From Gracilibacillus sp. YIM 98692 (GTDB taxonomy: Bacteria; Bacillota; Bacilli; Bacillales; Amphibacillaceae): a DNA stretch of 62,815 nt. Position numbers and translations under genes: made by a program. The DNA is taken from the NCBI RefSeq assembly GCF_010993965.1, contig NZ_WIXM01000021.1, positions 1 to 62,815 of the forward strand, written 5' to 3'. Below, one piece after another: positions 9,152 to 17,652 of the stretch. Within the stretch, counting starts at the first letter, position 1, and every line of letters begins with the position of its first letter. The notes below the pieces were generated by a model. It was not told the origin of the DNA. It saw only the letters and a program-made list of their open reading frames with translations, and searched no databases.

Positions 9152-9396
9152 TATTCGCTTAACTAAATAGATCACTAGGAGTAACTGGATAAAACGATAA
9201 GTGTCATTTTTATTGTATTTCTTATTGATTTGGTATTTATTCAGCTGTTAAGTACCAAGTTTATGAGATCTAGTCTTGATTTTGGCACTTATCACCGTTA
9301 TAAGTGCCATTTTTGGTCGTATGGTTATTCATTTTGGTACTTAATGGTGGTTTAAGTACTATCTTGACAAAGTACTTTTTTATTTTGGTACTTAAC
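9152..9396 (+). repeat. Dispersed structured repeat family A, copy 2
   Basis: This copy starts with the shared TTATTCGCTTAACTAAATAG and ends at GGTACTTAACC, so it lacks the 3' third of copy 1. The TGGCACTTAT/ATAAGTGCCA hairpin is perfect here, whereas copy 1 has one G-U/mismatch change, in line with selection on or origin from a folded element. Confidence 0.85.
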
Positions 9397-9404
9397 CAGT
9401 AAAA

Positions 9405-9437
9405 GGGGGCGATTGTTCAGTTGGAACAGTCGCTTTT
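9405..9437 (+). terminator. Hairpin terminator abutting repeat copy 2
   Basis: GCGATTGTTC and GAACAGTCGC form a stem followed by TTTTTG. It lies directly at the 3' end of repeat copy 2. Confidence 0.6.
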
Positions 9438-9774
9438 TGTGCTAAAGTGAAAGAAGAGTTGAAGGCTTAATTTTTCATTATAAGTTGTTTAATAAAGTTC
9501 CATTCCAACTTATAGATACCATGTAAAATGAGCTATTTGATCTTAGGTTAATAAATGGTCCCTTCATTAGCTTGATAATATTATTTTCACGATTGATTCT
9601 GACGAGCTATTTAGCATTAGTCTATACCGAATAACATTTCATTGAATAAAATAAAGAAAAGTTTTCATTCCAAATAATGAGATAGGCAATATAAAAATCG
9701 AACAGTAGACTTGATCATTCAACACATGTACCTAACTCTTACAAAATATTCATTTTATAAAAGGATGTGTTTTT
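9438..9774. other. Gene-free stretch before the HYR protein gene
   Basis: AT-rich sequence with no supported gene. It probably carries the promoter of the downstream HYR-domain gene, but no clear consensus promoter was identified. Confidence 0.5.
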
Positions 9775-10626
9775 TTGAGCCAATCCTCCATTTGTTCTGA
9801 AGAAGTGCAGAATCGTGAAGCATTAATCTTCGAAAACAACTGTACAAAAGTCGAGAACGTTCTCACGGTCCCAAAAATTATTTGTCCGGGTGAAACGTTC
9901 ACTTTAGATATATTTATCAAGATCCAAGTATGCTGTTCACCAGGGAGCTTTGGATTAATAACTGTAGATGATTTAACAGGGGAGGTCAATGGTCCAGCAA
10001 GGATAACAGGTTTTGAGGCTACTGGAACCCCTGATTGCCAAACTGGATGCCCAAGCGGCTCAGTCAATGGTGCTATTTCACCAGATGGAAAACTAATTTT
10101 TCTTTCATTTAGTGATTTTTTTGTTGAGTGCTTCGGGTCCGGTGATGAAGATCTTGTAGAATCTAAGTGTTGTTTAGTACAGGTTCAGTTAGTAGCAGAT
10201 GAATCTACTGGCAATGGCATTGAGCCAATTAATTTTGACGTAAGGGCTCATGGTTTTGCTGATTTATCTCCAGGCGCTGGTGGACCGTTTTCGAATGAAT
10301 ATAATCTAACTTCAACGATTGAAACTTCACTAGTTCCTTCCAACCATCCGTGTTGCCGGGAGAACCCGAATCCTTCCATCACTTGTCCTGACAATATCAC
10401 TGTTAGAAATGATCCTCGAAAAAATGGTGCGATTGTCCACTATCCGGACCCTATAGTATCGGACGACTTTCCGGGAGTGACCTTTTCCTGTGAACCGGCA
10501 TCAGGCTCTTTTTTTCCGATAGGGGAAACAACGGTCACATGTACTGCTACGAATGTTGGGGGTTTTACAGCGGAATGTACATTTATAGTGAGGGTGGTTG
10601 CTGATCCTTGTCGGTTGCTGTCTTGA
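9775..10626 (+). CDS. Cysteine-rich HYR-domain protein
   Basis: The TTG start at 9775 follows AAAAGGATG. The 283-aa product has no signal peptide or membrane segment. Residues 1-200 form a cysteine-rich region (pairs such as QVCCSPG and SKCCLVQ) that I do not recognise. Residues 202-276 form a hyalin-repeat (HYR) domain with CPDNITV, F.P.GET.VTCTAT and AEC.F.V.V motifs. The last seven residues are DPCRLLS, identical to the tail of the giant protein at 15.3 kb. A leaderless Cys-rich protein in a spore former could belong to the spore surface, where disulfide cross-linking is common; this is inference. Confidence 0.8.
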   Translation: MSQSSICSEEVQNREALIFENNCTKVENVLTVPKIICPGETFTLDIFIKIQVCCSPGSFGLITVDDLTGEVNGPARITGFEATGTPDCQTGCPSGSVNGAISPDGKLIFLSFSDFFVECFGSGDEDLVESKCCLVQVQLVADESTGNGIEPINFDVRAHGFADLSPGAGGPFSNEYNLTSTIETSLVPSNHPCCRENPNPSITCPDNITVRNDPRKNGAIVHYPDPIVSDDFPGVTFSCEPASGSFFPIGETTVTCTATNVGGFTAECTFIVRVVADPCRLLS

Positions 10627-10637
10627 AATAAAAATTA

Positions 10638-10698
10638 AAACAGGAAACCTGTCTATAGATGATATTTTTAATCCATCACAGATGGTTTCCTTTAAATT
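10638..10698 (+). terminator. Terminator shared with the 15.4-kb copy
   Basis: AGGAAACC and GGTTTCCT bracket a structured loop and are followed by TTTAAATTTTTT. The same sequence, including CAGGAAACCTGTCTATAGAT, follows the other DPCRLLS-ending gene near 15380. The duplication therefore extends beyond the coding region. Confidence 0.75.
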
Positions 10699-10730
10699 TT
10701 TTAGAATATTGATTACAAAACGCATAATTT

Positions 10731-11435
10731 TTAACCTGGGAATATGACCGGACATTGAGGTGGTAAATTATCCTGTGGACAACGATTATCGGTGATTAAG
10801 TCTGAACGTGGTTGACACATGTCTGCTGGTATCTCTATTGTTACGATGCTTTTGACTTGGACACTTTGACAGATGTTAATGGAAACATCAACTTGTTGGA
10901 ATGTTTGCTCTCCTTCATTATCTAAGGTGCATGTAATATCTGCGTTACACTCAAAGTCGGTGATTTCACATTGTATAAAAGTGCCTGCCGGAGCACAAAG
11001 GAAAAACGTTTCTGCAACGGTAAATGGTTGTGGTACTGATGTGCAAGATTCCCCTCGAGCGTTTGTAATTCGAACGACAAAAAATCCCTTTTTTAATACG
11101 CTGACTTTTTGCAGTGTAATCGTTTCTCCTGTCGAAAGCCTCACATTTATATCTTCACGTCCATCAAATGATGTCATTTCTGAACATACGATCGATTCTG
11201 AGGGTAATTGATCAATATGGTTACCAGTTTCATCTGTTAGGAAACATTCCGCCGTTACTTGACCACCTGGAACTTGCTCATTTACTTGATCACAATTAAG
11301 ATCGAGCGTTTCTAAACCAGAAAATCCAACAAAACTTTGATCTGGAATTTCAACTGATTGAACCACCCAATCATAGACTTTTGGAACCTTGATACAAATT
11401 GTTTCCTGTTTTCCTTTCATATCATAGAAATGCAT
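10731..11435 (-). CDS. Cysteine-rich protein with ICIKVPKVYDWV motif
   Basis: This 234-aa protein is encoded divergently from the giant propeller gene. It has no signal peptide. Near the N-terminus is ETICIKVPKVYDWVVQSVEI, a signature I associate with Bacillaceae spore-coat/exosporium-type hypothetical proteins. The rest is beta-rich with about a dozen cysteines and a QCPVIFPG end. Its neighbours on both sides are also leaderless Cys-rich proteins, so the three may contribute to one surface structure. The family name is uncertain. Confidence 0.75.
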   Translation of the reverse strand: MHFYDMKGKQETICIKVPKVYDWVVQSVEIPDQSFVGFSGLETLDLNCDQVNEQVPGGQVTAECFLTDETGNHIDQLPSESIVCSEMTSFDGREDINVRLSTGETITLQKVSVLKKGFFVVRITNARGESCTSVPQPFTVAETFFLCAPAGTFIQCEITDFECNADITCTLDNEGEQTFQQVDVSINICQSVQVKSIVTIEIPADMCQPRSDLITDNRCPQDNLPPQCPVIFPG

Positions 11436-11729
11436 ACAAAAGACATCCTTTGAATTTTTTCTCTCTCCCTTATTTTATGCTGTTGTCTATGTATTGGTTA
11501 TGATAATCACCTAAAAAGATTAGGAATTGCTGAACTTAAAACAACTATCATTTCTAAATGCTAAGGCTTTGCCGTTTAACCCGTTATGATTAGATATATC
11601 ATTGGGGCTATTGCTTTTTCTAAGCAAATGAAAGGTTTGGAACTATTCTCTTATAGACTAGCAGCCCTACCTGATTGAAGGAGCAATACATATCTTAAAG
11701 TAAATACTGTAAGAAAGGGATATGGATGT

Positions 11730-14700
11730 ATGTCGAATACAGATGAAAGCCAAAAGTTGACCGTAGATACATTTGAACGGATACCCACTTATTTTGTGCC
11801 GAATATTGGCCGGATGGAAGATGAGTTTATTTATTATTATATGCAAGGATCTGGATGTGCGGTCTATTTCACAACTGAAGAGATCCGCTTTTTGTTTTTG
11901 GAGACTCCCCCACGTACTAGAGAAGAAGGTCAGAGTCGTGAAGATAAATGTAATTTGGAAGAGCCAGCCAAAGAAGTTCAAGTATTTCGTATAGATTTTC
12001 GCTTCCTTCATGCAAATAAAGGAGTCAAACCTGAAGGAAGGGGAGAAATGTCTGGTAAAGTTAACTATTTCAAAGGAAATGATCCTTCAAAATGGCATAC
12101 GAATATTTCTGTCTTTGATAAAGTAGTCTATCCTGACCTGTGGCCGGGGATTGATCTCGTATTTCGAGGGGAAAATGGCCAAATCAAGTATGAGTTTGTG
12201 GTGCATTCTGGTGCGAAAGTGGAAGATATTCAATTTACTTATGACGGGGCAAAAAATATAGATTTAGACGAGGAAGGAAATTTGTTGATTGATACTCTCC
12301 TCGGGCAGATGCGTGATGAACGGCCGGTTAGTTATCAGGAAAAGGATGGGCAACAGGTATATTTGGAGAGTTCCTTTCAACTGTTGCAGAATGGTAAAGG
12401 GGAAGATGTGATTCATTTTAAGATAGCGAATGATTATGATTCTCGCTATCCACTCATCATTGACCCCGGTCTTATTTATTCCACCTATCTTGGCGGAACC
12501 AGTGGAGACTCTGGCGCAAGTATTGCAGTAGATGCCCTGGGGAACGCCTATGTCACAGGGAGTACCAGCTCGTTGAATTTCCCCACAACCCCCGGCTCCT
12601 TTGATATTTCACTCAATGGAAGTTCTGATGCATTTGTCACAAAATTTAGTCAAGATGGAACCACTCTTATCTATTCCACCTATCTTGGTGGGACCAATAG
12701 TGACTCTGGCGCAGGTATTGCGGTAGATACCCTGGGGAACGCCTATGTCACAGGAGGTACTACTTCATCGAATTTCCCCACGACACCCGGAGCATTTGAT
12801 ACTTCGCTTAGCGGGAGTAGTAACGCTTTTGTTACGAAGCTTAATTCTACAGGATCCATGCTTGTTTATTCTACTTATCTAGGGGGAGGAGGAAGTTTTG
12901 GACTTGCTGAAAGGGGCACTTCTATAGATGTAGATCCCATAGGTAATGCCTATGTTGCAGGAGTTACACCCTCAAATATGTTCCCCACGACTCTTGGCGC
13001 TTTTCAGACCGTTTATGGGGGTTCTGTTTTTGACGCCTTTGTCACAAAGTTTAATCCAACAGGCTCAGCCCTCGTTTACTCCACGTACTTAGGTGGAACG
13101 GGAGGTGATGAAGGTAATGGTATTGCTGTTGATGCGGCAGGAAATGCTTATGTCACTGGTGAAACTACCTCTCCAAATTTCCCCACGACTCCGGGTGCCT
13201 TTGATACCACATTTAATGGGAGTTTCGATGCCTTTGTCACGAAGCTTAACCCTGCAGGCTCTGCGCTAGTCTATTCCACGTTCTTAGGGGGAACTGAATT
13301 AGATGAAGGTAATGGTATTGCTTTAGATAGTGACGGTAACGCCTATGTCACAGGGTTTACTAACTCTCCAAATTTCCCCACGACTCCTGGCGCCTTTGAT
13401 ACTTCTCTTAGTGGTAGTGACGCCTTTGTCACGAAGCTTAACTCTGCAGGCTCTGCGCTTATATATTCCACTTATCTAGGGGGATCCGGTGGTGAAAGAG
13501 GAAATTCTATTGCGGTGGATGCTGAGGGAAATACCTACGTAACGGGGTTAACCAGCTCAACCGATTTTCCGACGGAGAATCCTTTCCAACCAGCACTTGC
13601 AGGACTTAATGATGCATTTGTGACGAAGCTGAGTCCGGATGGATCTTCTCTCATCTACTCCTCCTACCTAGGAGGCGGAGGGTTAGATAATGGTAGAGGT
13701 ATTGTAGTGGATGCCCTTGGAAACGCCTATGTTACTGGTGGTACTGACTCGCCGAGAGCTCGACCAATTGACCTCACGATAGGGGACTTTAACAATGATG
13801 AGATTCTCGATCTTGCGGTAGTTAATCAAGAAACGGATGATGTCTCGATCTTGTTGGGAAATGGGGACGGCACCTTCCAGGCTGCCATGAATTTCGGGGT
13901 AGGGAATGAGCCAACAGGTATCACAACGGGGGACTTTAACGGTAACGGAAACCTTGATCTTGCGGTGACCAATCAATTTTCTGATAATGTGTCGATCTTG
14001 TTAGGGAACGGGGACGGTACCTTCCAGGCTGCCATGAATTTTGGAGTGGGCAGTTCACCAACAGGTATCACGGCAGAGGACTTTAACGGTAACGGAAACC
14101 TTGATCTCGCGGTGGCTAATCAAGGTTCTGATGATGTCTCGATCTTGTTGGGAAATGGAGACGGCACCTTCCAGGCCCCTATGAACTTCGGAGTAGGGAG
14201 TGGTCCAAGAGGCATTACGACAGGGGACTTCAACGGTAACGGGGTCCTTGATCTCGCGGTGGCCAATCAAAGCTCCAATAATGTCTCGATCTTGCTAGGG
14301 AACGGGGACGGCACCTTCCAGGCCCCTATGAACTTCGGAGTAGGGAGTGGTCCAAGAGGCATTACGACAGGGGACTTTAACGGTAACGGGGTCCTCGACC
14401 TCGCAGTAACTAATCAAAGCTCCAATAATGTCTCGATCTTGCTAGGGAACGGGGACGGCACCTTCCAGGCCCCTATGAACTTCGGAGTAGGGAGTGGTCC
14501 AAGAGGCATTACGACAGGGGACTTTAATGGTAACGGAAACCTTGATCTAGCGGTAACCAATCAATTTACCGAGAATGTATCAGTCTTGTTGGGGAACGGA
14601 GACGGCACCTTCCAGGCTGCCATGAACTTTGGGGTTGGAGATATCCCGGTTGCCATCACGACAGAGGATTTCAACAGTGACTTGAACCTTGATCTCGCAG

Positions 14701-15314
14701 TAGTCAATCTAGGTTCAAGTAGTGTTTCGATCTTGCAAGGGAATGGGGATGGCTCCTTCCAGACTGCGAACAATTTCTCGGTAGGTGTTCCTTTTCCCAC
14801 TGTGAATGCTTTTCAATCCACATTTGGAGGAGGTGGCGGGGATGCCTTTGTCACAAAAATCGGTCTCATTTGTCCAGATGATATCACGGTGAACAATGAT
14901 GATGGTCAATGTGGAGCGATAGTCAGCTTTTCTTCTCCACTTGGTGCTATTTGTACGCCGGCTTCTGGGGCATTTTTTCAAGTAGGAACCACTGAAGTGA
15001 TTTGTACAGAAGGAAATCAATCTTGTTCTTTCTTTATTACCGTCCTTGATAATGAACCGCCCACGATTACCTGTCCTGACAACATTACGGTTAGAAGTGA
15101 TCCAAGAAGAAATGGTGCCATTGTCAATTATGCGAGTCCTACGGTAACCGACAACTGTCCTGGAGTTACCTTCTCTTGTACACCAGCCTCCGGTTCTTTT
15201 TTTCCTATAGGAGAGACACTTGTTACGTGTACTGCAACAGATGCTTCGGGTAATACAGCTGAATGTAAATTTATAGTGAGGGTGATTGCTGATCCTTGTA
15301 GGCTACTGTCTTGA
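11730..15314 (+). CDS. SBBP/FG-GAP nested double-propeller protein with HYR tail
   Basis: This giant 1194-aa protein has no signal peptide. Residues 1-245 are an N-terminal beta-rich domain of the kind that precedes SBBP repeats. SBBP blades begin at about residue 250 (YSTYLGG...GNAYVTG...FPTTPGAF...DAFVTK). Six are complete. The seventh starts as YSSYLGGGGLDNG...TDSP, is interrupted at residue 680, and resumes at about 1021 as FPTVNAFQSTFGGGGGDAFV. The interruption is seven FG-GAP/VCBS repeats of 49 aa (IT.GDFNGNG.LDLAV.NQ...VSILLGNGDGTFQ), with Ca-binding-type D-x-N-x-N-x-x-D loops. Two HYR domains follow (about 1046-1110 and 1113-1187), then the terminal DPCRLLS. AAAGGGA precedes the ATG. 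Known propellers of these families bind ligands or surfaces; the location, possibly on the spore, is inferred. Confidence 0.9.
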   Translation: MSNTDESQKLTVDTFERIPTYFVPNIGRMEDEFIYYYMQGSGCAVYFTTEEIRFLFLETPPRTREEGQSREDKCNLEEPAKEVQVFRIDFRFLHANKGVKPEGRGEMSGKVNYFKGNDPSKWHTNISVFDKVVYPDLWPGIDLVFRGENGQIKYEFVVHSGAKVEDIQFTYDGAKNIDLDEEGNLLIDTLLGQMRDERPVSYQEKDGQQVYLESSFQLLQNGKGEDVIHFKIANDYDSRYPLIIDPGLIYSTYLGGTSGDSGASIAVDALGNAYVTGSTSSLNFPTTPGSFDISLNGSSDAFVTKFSQDGTTLIYSTYLGGTNSDSGAGIAVDTLGNAYVTGGTTSSNFPTTPGAFDTSLSGSSNAFVTKLNSTGSMLVYSTYLGGGGSFGLAERGTSIDVDPIGNAYVAGVTPSNMFPTTLGAFQTVYGGSVFDAFVTKFNPTGSALVYSTYLGGTGGDEGNGIAVDAAGNAYVTGETTSPNFPTTPGAFDTTFNGSFDAFVTKLNPAGSALVYSTFLGGTELDEGNGIALDSDGNAYVTGFTNSPNFPTTPGAFDTSLSGSDAFVTKLNSAGSALIYSTYLGGSGGERGNSIAVDAEGNTYVTGLTSSTDFPTENPFQPALAGLNDAFVTKLSPDGSSLIYSSYLGGGGLDNGRGIVVDALGNAYVTGGTDSPRARPIDLTIGDFNNDEILDLAVVNQETDDVSILLGNGDGTFQAAMNFGVGNEPTGITTGDFNGNGNLDLAVTNQFSDNVSILLGNGDGTFQAAMNFGVGSSPTGITAEDFNGNGNLDLAVANQGSDDVSILLGNGDGTFQAPMNFGVGSGPRGITTGDFNGNGVLDLAVANQSSNNVSILLGNGDGTFQAPMNFGVGSGPRGITTGDFNGNGVLDLAVTNQSSNNVSILLGNGDGTFQAPMNFGVGSGPRGITTGDFNGNGNLDLAVTNQFTENVSVLLGNGDGTFQAAMNFGVGDIPVAITTEDFNSDLNLDLAVVNLGSSSVSILQGNGDGSFQTANNFSVGVPFPTVNAFQSTFGGGGGDAFVTKIGLICPDDITVNNDDGQCGAIVSFSSPLGAICTPASGAFFQVGTTEVICTEGNQSCSFFITVLDNEPPTITCPDNITVRSDPRRNGAIVNYASPTVTDNCPGVTFSCTPASGSFFPIGETLVTCTATDASGNTAECKFIVRVIADPCRLLS
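13767..14789 (+). repeat. Seven tandem 147-base repeats encoding FG-GAP blades
   Basis: Seven in-frame units of 147 bases (49 codons) lie within the propeller gene. Units 3 to 5 are almost identical at DNA level over long stretches (GGCACCTTCCAGGCCCCTAT, GTAGGGAGTGGTCCAAGAGG), which implies recent amplification or gene conversion. The outer units are more diverged. Confidence 0.9.
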
Positions 15315-15377
15315 AAATCCTAAAGCGAATCATTTTTACCACAATAAAGATACACCTCACCTAGTGAGTACCTAAAA

Positions 15378-15440
15378 TTTAAACAGGAAACCTGTCTATA
15401 GATATTTGATTCATCATAGAAGGTTTCCTATATTATATAT
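15378..15440 (+). terminator. Terminator of the propeller gene
   Basis: AGGAAACC and GGTTTCCT form the stem, with the same intervening sequence as the terminator at 10638-10698. Confidence 0.75.
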
Positions 15441-15507
15441 AGGAGATTTAGCAAAATACGTTTCCGATTTTCACCGAAATTTCAAATGACATAAATTAAC
15501 CTATAGT

Positions 15508-15528
15508 TAAGGTCCCTGTCACTTCCCG
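15508..15528 (+). repeat. Half-site of the CCTGTCACTTCCC palindromic repeat
   Basis: AAGGTCCCTGTCACTTCCCG matches the left arm of the longer palindromes near 46.4, 56.1 and 57.8 kb, but the right arm is missing here. The same half-site occurs at 17589, 19700 and 59320. Confidence 0.7.
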
Positions 15529-15626
15529 TTTTTAGGTATACTTAAATGCGGAAGTCTTACAGAGGAATCTCTGTAAAATGTATGTAAGATTGTAAATTAA
15601 TGAACTTAAAGTAACTGACAGGATAG

Positions 15627-15945
15627 TAGAAGACTGGATTTATAAATCGATTTTTAGAACTTTGTAACATAAATGGTTTGTATTCGCATAACTCAATAGA
15701 TAAAGAGTAACTGGATAAAACGATAAGTGTCATTTTCATTGTATTTCTTATTGATTTGGTATTTATTCAGCTGTTAAGTACCAAGCTTATTAGTTCTAGT
15801 CTTGATTTTGGCACTTATCACCGTTATAAGTGCCATTTTTGGTCGTATGGTTATTCATTTTGGTACTTAATGGTGGTTTAAGTACTATTTTGACAAAGTA
15901 CATTTTTACTTTGGTACTTAACCTTGTGATATTATCAACAGCAAA
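15627..15945 (+). repeat. Dispersed structured repeat family A, copy 3
   Basis: This copy carries the core plus the CCTTGTGATATTATCAACAG 3' extension and stops there. It also shares about 55 bases of upstream sequence (TTATAAATCGATTTTTAGAA and flanks) with copy 4, so the mobile or amplified unit is longer than the core. Confidence 0.85.
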
Positions 15946-15959
15946 CTTGAAAGAATAAT

Positions 15960-15996
15960 ATGGTGAGGTTTTTTGCTTGTGCCAAAAAACCTTCCT
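15960..15996. terminator. Bidirectional hairpin between repeat copy 3 and the cold-shock gene
   Basis: AGGTTTTTTG and CAAAAAACCT form a stem with A/T-rich sides; it could terminate in either direction. Confidence 0.5.
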
Positions 15997-16020
15997 CTTA
16001 ATTGTAAATACAGAGAGCAT

Positions 16021-16053
16021 AAAAAAACAGGCCCCATATAAAGAGCCTGTTTG
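16021..16053 (-). terminator. Terminator of the cold-shock gene
   Basis: On the minus strand AAACAGGCTC and GGGCCTGTTT form the stem, followed by a run of Ts, 17 bases after the stop codon. Confidence 0.8.
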
Positions 16054-16069
16054 TATAAACGATTTAAGA

Positions 16070-16273
16070 TTAAACAGCTTTTTGAACGTTAGCTGCTTGT
16101 GGTCCACGGTTACCTTCTTCGATATCGAAAGAAACGCCTTGACCTTCTTCAAGTGTTTTAAATCCTTCGCCTTGAATAGCAGAGAAGTGTACGAATACAT
16201 CGTCTTGCCCTTCTACTTCGATAAATCCAAAACCTTTGTCTGCGTTAAACCATTTAACTGTACCATTTTCCAT
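16070..16273 (-). CDS. Cold-shock protein (CspA/CspB family)
   Basis: This is a 67-aa single cold-shock domain that binds single-stranded nucleic acid and acts as an RNA chaperone. The start is ATG 16273, preceded by GGAGGC; the longer upstream frame is not coding. RNP1 (KGFGFIEV) and RNP2 (VFVHFSAI) are intact, and the length is typical. The GC-richer codon use and strong ribosome site fit a highly expressed gene. Confidence 0.97.
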   Translation of the reverse strand: MENGTVKWFNADKGFGFIEVEGQDDVFVHFSAIQGEGFKTLEEGQGVSFDIEEGNRGPQAANVQKAV

Positions 16274-16594
16274 TTTTGTTGCCTCCTTGTGCGTTACCAC
16301 ACATTGTATTACTATCCTTGCCCAAAGTATCATCAAGACGAAAAGTACATATTCATACTATTCTTTCCACCGAACAAAAATAATTCTTCTTAATCATAGC
16401 AGGAAACTGGAGAAATTGCAAATTTTTGATGTAATTAACTAAAATTGCAAAAATCCCATAAAGAAAAGAAGCGCAATCATGCCATACACAGAAATACGCA
16501 CCCTTCCAAGTTATATGCAGTGTCAGAAACAGATTAGCAATTTACATACGATGTGAAAGAGAATAAAACAAATTATTTTTTCAGCAAATTGGAG

Positions 16595-16745
16595 TATAAT
16601 AAAAGCAAAAAATTCATAAAATATAAATGACCGCTAAGGTGATGGTCACATCTTAACGGTCACAAGTAGATTGCCCATAAAGTGGGAATCCTTCATAAGT
16701 AGTTTTTGGTACGGTCACCCTAATTAGATAGGGTGGCCTTTACTT
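16595..16745 (+). ncRNA. Putative small RNA, family B copy 1
   Basis: A TATAAT (16595-16600) in TTGGAGTATAATAAAAG is followed by about 140 bases of folded sequence: a GACCG...CGGTC hairpin, a conserved AAGTAGATTGCCCATAAAGT stretch and a GGTCACCCTA/TAGGGTGGCC terminator with TTTACTT. A near-identical copy lies at 20063-20225. No conserved protein frame exists beyond a nine-codon one. The 3' part resembles, from memory, the tails of type I holin-like toxin RNAs of Bacillaceae, but no toxin frame is present. Confidence 0.55.
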
Positions 16746-16813
16746 ATATTTGTGCGTAATTATATGGTAGAAGTAAAGAACAATGATATAATAAGGATAT
16801 AAAAGAAGGGGCG

Positions 16814-17083
16814 GTGAAAGGTATGAAGTGGTCTGAGGTTAGACAATTGTACCCAAGTCAATTTGTCAAATTAAAAGTGTTATCGTCTCATATTGAAAAT
16901 GATCAAGAATTTATTGAAGATATTGCGGTTATAAAACCTATATCTGATAAACTAGCAACAAAGGAATTGTTAAGATCAAAAGGTGATGAGTTGGTGTATC
17001 ATACGGTTCATGAAAATATTGTGCTTGAAGTTCGCCAAGATGTAGGTTTAAGGAGATTCGACTATAATGAAAATCAGGCATAG
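16814..17083 (+). CDS. Hypothetical 89-aa protein
   Basis: Translation can begin at GTG 16814 (after AAGGGG) or at ATG 16823. The soluble, beta-rich protein (VRQLYPSQFVKLKVLSSHIE and on) is not one I can name. Its last bases overlap the likely original start (ATG 17067) of the following retropepsin-like gene, a two-gene arrangement I recall in other Bacilli. Confidence 0.7.
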   Translation: MKGMKWSEVRQLYPSQFVKLKVLSSHIENDQEFIEDIAVIKPISDKLATKELLRSKGDELVYHTVHENIVLEVRQDVGLRRFDYNENQA

Positions 17084-17090
17084 ATAAGGA

Positions 17091-17447
17091 TTGCTTTTAG
17101 TAGATATAACCTTGGTATTTAACGGAAAAAGTAAAGTGATTGAGAATATGGTGCTAGATACAGGAGCTGCTAGAACTCTTATAAGTCAAAATGTTGTTGA
17201 AGATATTGGTCTACAGGTTGATTTACATGATAGAATTGTCACCTATTTTGGTGTTGGTGGCAAAGAACATGCCTTTAGAAAACAAGTGGATCAAATTCAA
17301 ATCAGCGGTTTTACTGTTGATGAAATTGAGATAGATTTTAATGATTTTGGTTATGACGACATTAACGGATTGCTTGGATTAGGTTTGCTAATGAGAGCAG
17401 GATTTACAATAGATTTATTGCATTTACAAATGGACAGGACCATCTAG
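17091..17447 (+). CDS. Retropepsin-like aspartic protease, start disrupted
   Basis: The 118-aa readable frame contains VLDTGAARTLIS, the D-T-G-A active-site loop of single-domain retropepsin-like aspartic proteases, and a later GLLGLGLL flap/psi-loop motif. The family acts as a homodimer. The only start for this frame is a TTG at 17091 with a poorly spaced AAGGA. A better start, ATG 17067 after AGGAG, is in the same frame but meets TAA at codon 7 (17085). Homologues, as I recall, begin about eight residues earlier. The gene is therefore either restarted at TTG or newly inactivated. Confidence 0.75.
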   Translation: MLLVDITLVFNGKSKVIENMVLDTGAARTLISQNVVEDIGLQVDLHDRIVTYFGVGGKEHAFRKQVDQIQISGFTVDEIEIDFNDFGYDDINGLLGLGLLMRAGFTIDLLHLQMDRTI

Positions 17448-17588
17448 AGGGAACTTCTATTTTTTAGGTCTTTTCCGTCCTAACAAGTCATTATATGAAA
17501 TAATTCGTGCCGTTCGACAAGTTCTTTTATAAGCGTTTTGTAGCGCGAAATGAAGGGAATTCGTTTTGATAGATTCCAACTTGAATTA

Positions 17589-17610
17589 AAGTCCCTGTCA
17601 CTTCCCGGTT
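17589..17610 (+). repeat. Half-site of the CCTGTCACTTCCC repeat
   Basis: AAGTCCCTGTCACTTCCCGG is present without its right arm. Confidence 0.65.
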
Positions 17611-17652
17611 AAATGAGTAAATACACTTTTTCACTATTTGGCAGGAATGCAG

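Noticed and set aside
13767-14789. Short regular repeats that could suggest a CRISPR array
   Set aside because: Units are 147 bases, contiguous, in frame and encode FG-GAP motifs; there are no spacers.
13683-14800. Several minus-strand open frames opposite the propeller gene
   Set aside because: They are mirror images of the 147-base tandem repeats in the coding strand and have no starts with ribosome sites.
15796-16200. 134-codon minus-strand frame spanning repeat copy 3 and the cold-shock gene
   Set aside because: It crosses the terminator and overlaps the cold-shock gene out of frame; the cold-shock frame is unambiguous.
16620-16650. Nine-codon ORF (MTAKVMVTS) inside the small RNA candidate
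   Set aside because: It has no ribosome site, and the bases form the GACCG hairpin. The copy-2 version changes the last residue in step with pairing, so RNA structure explains it better.
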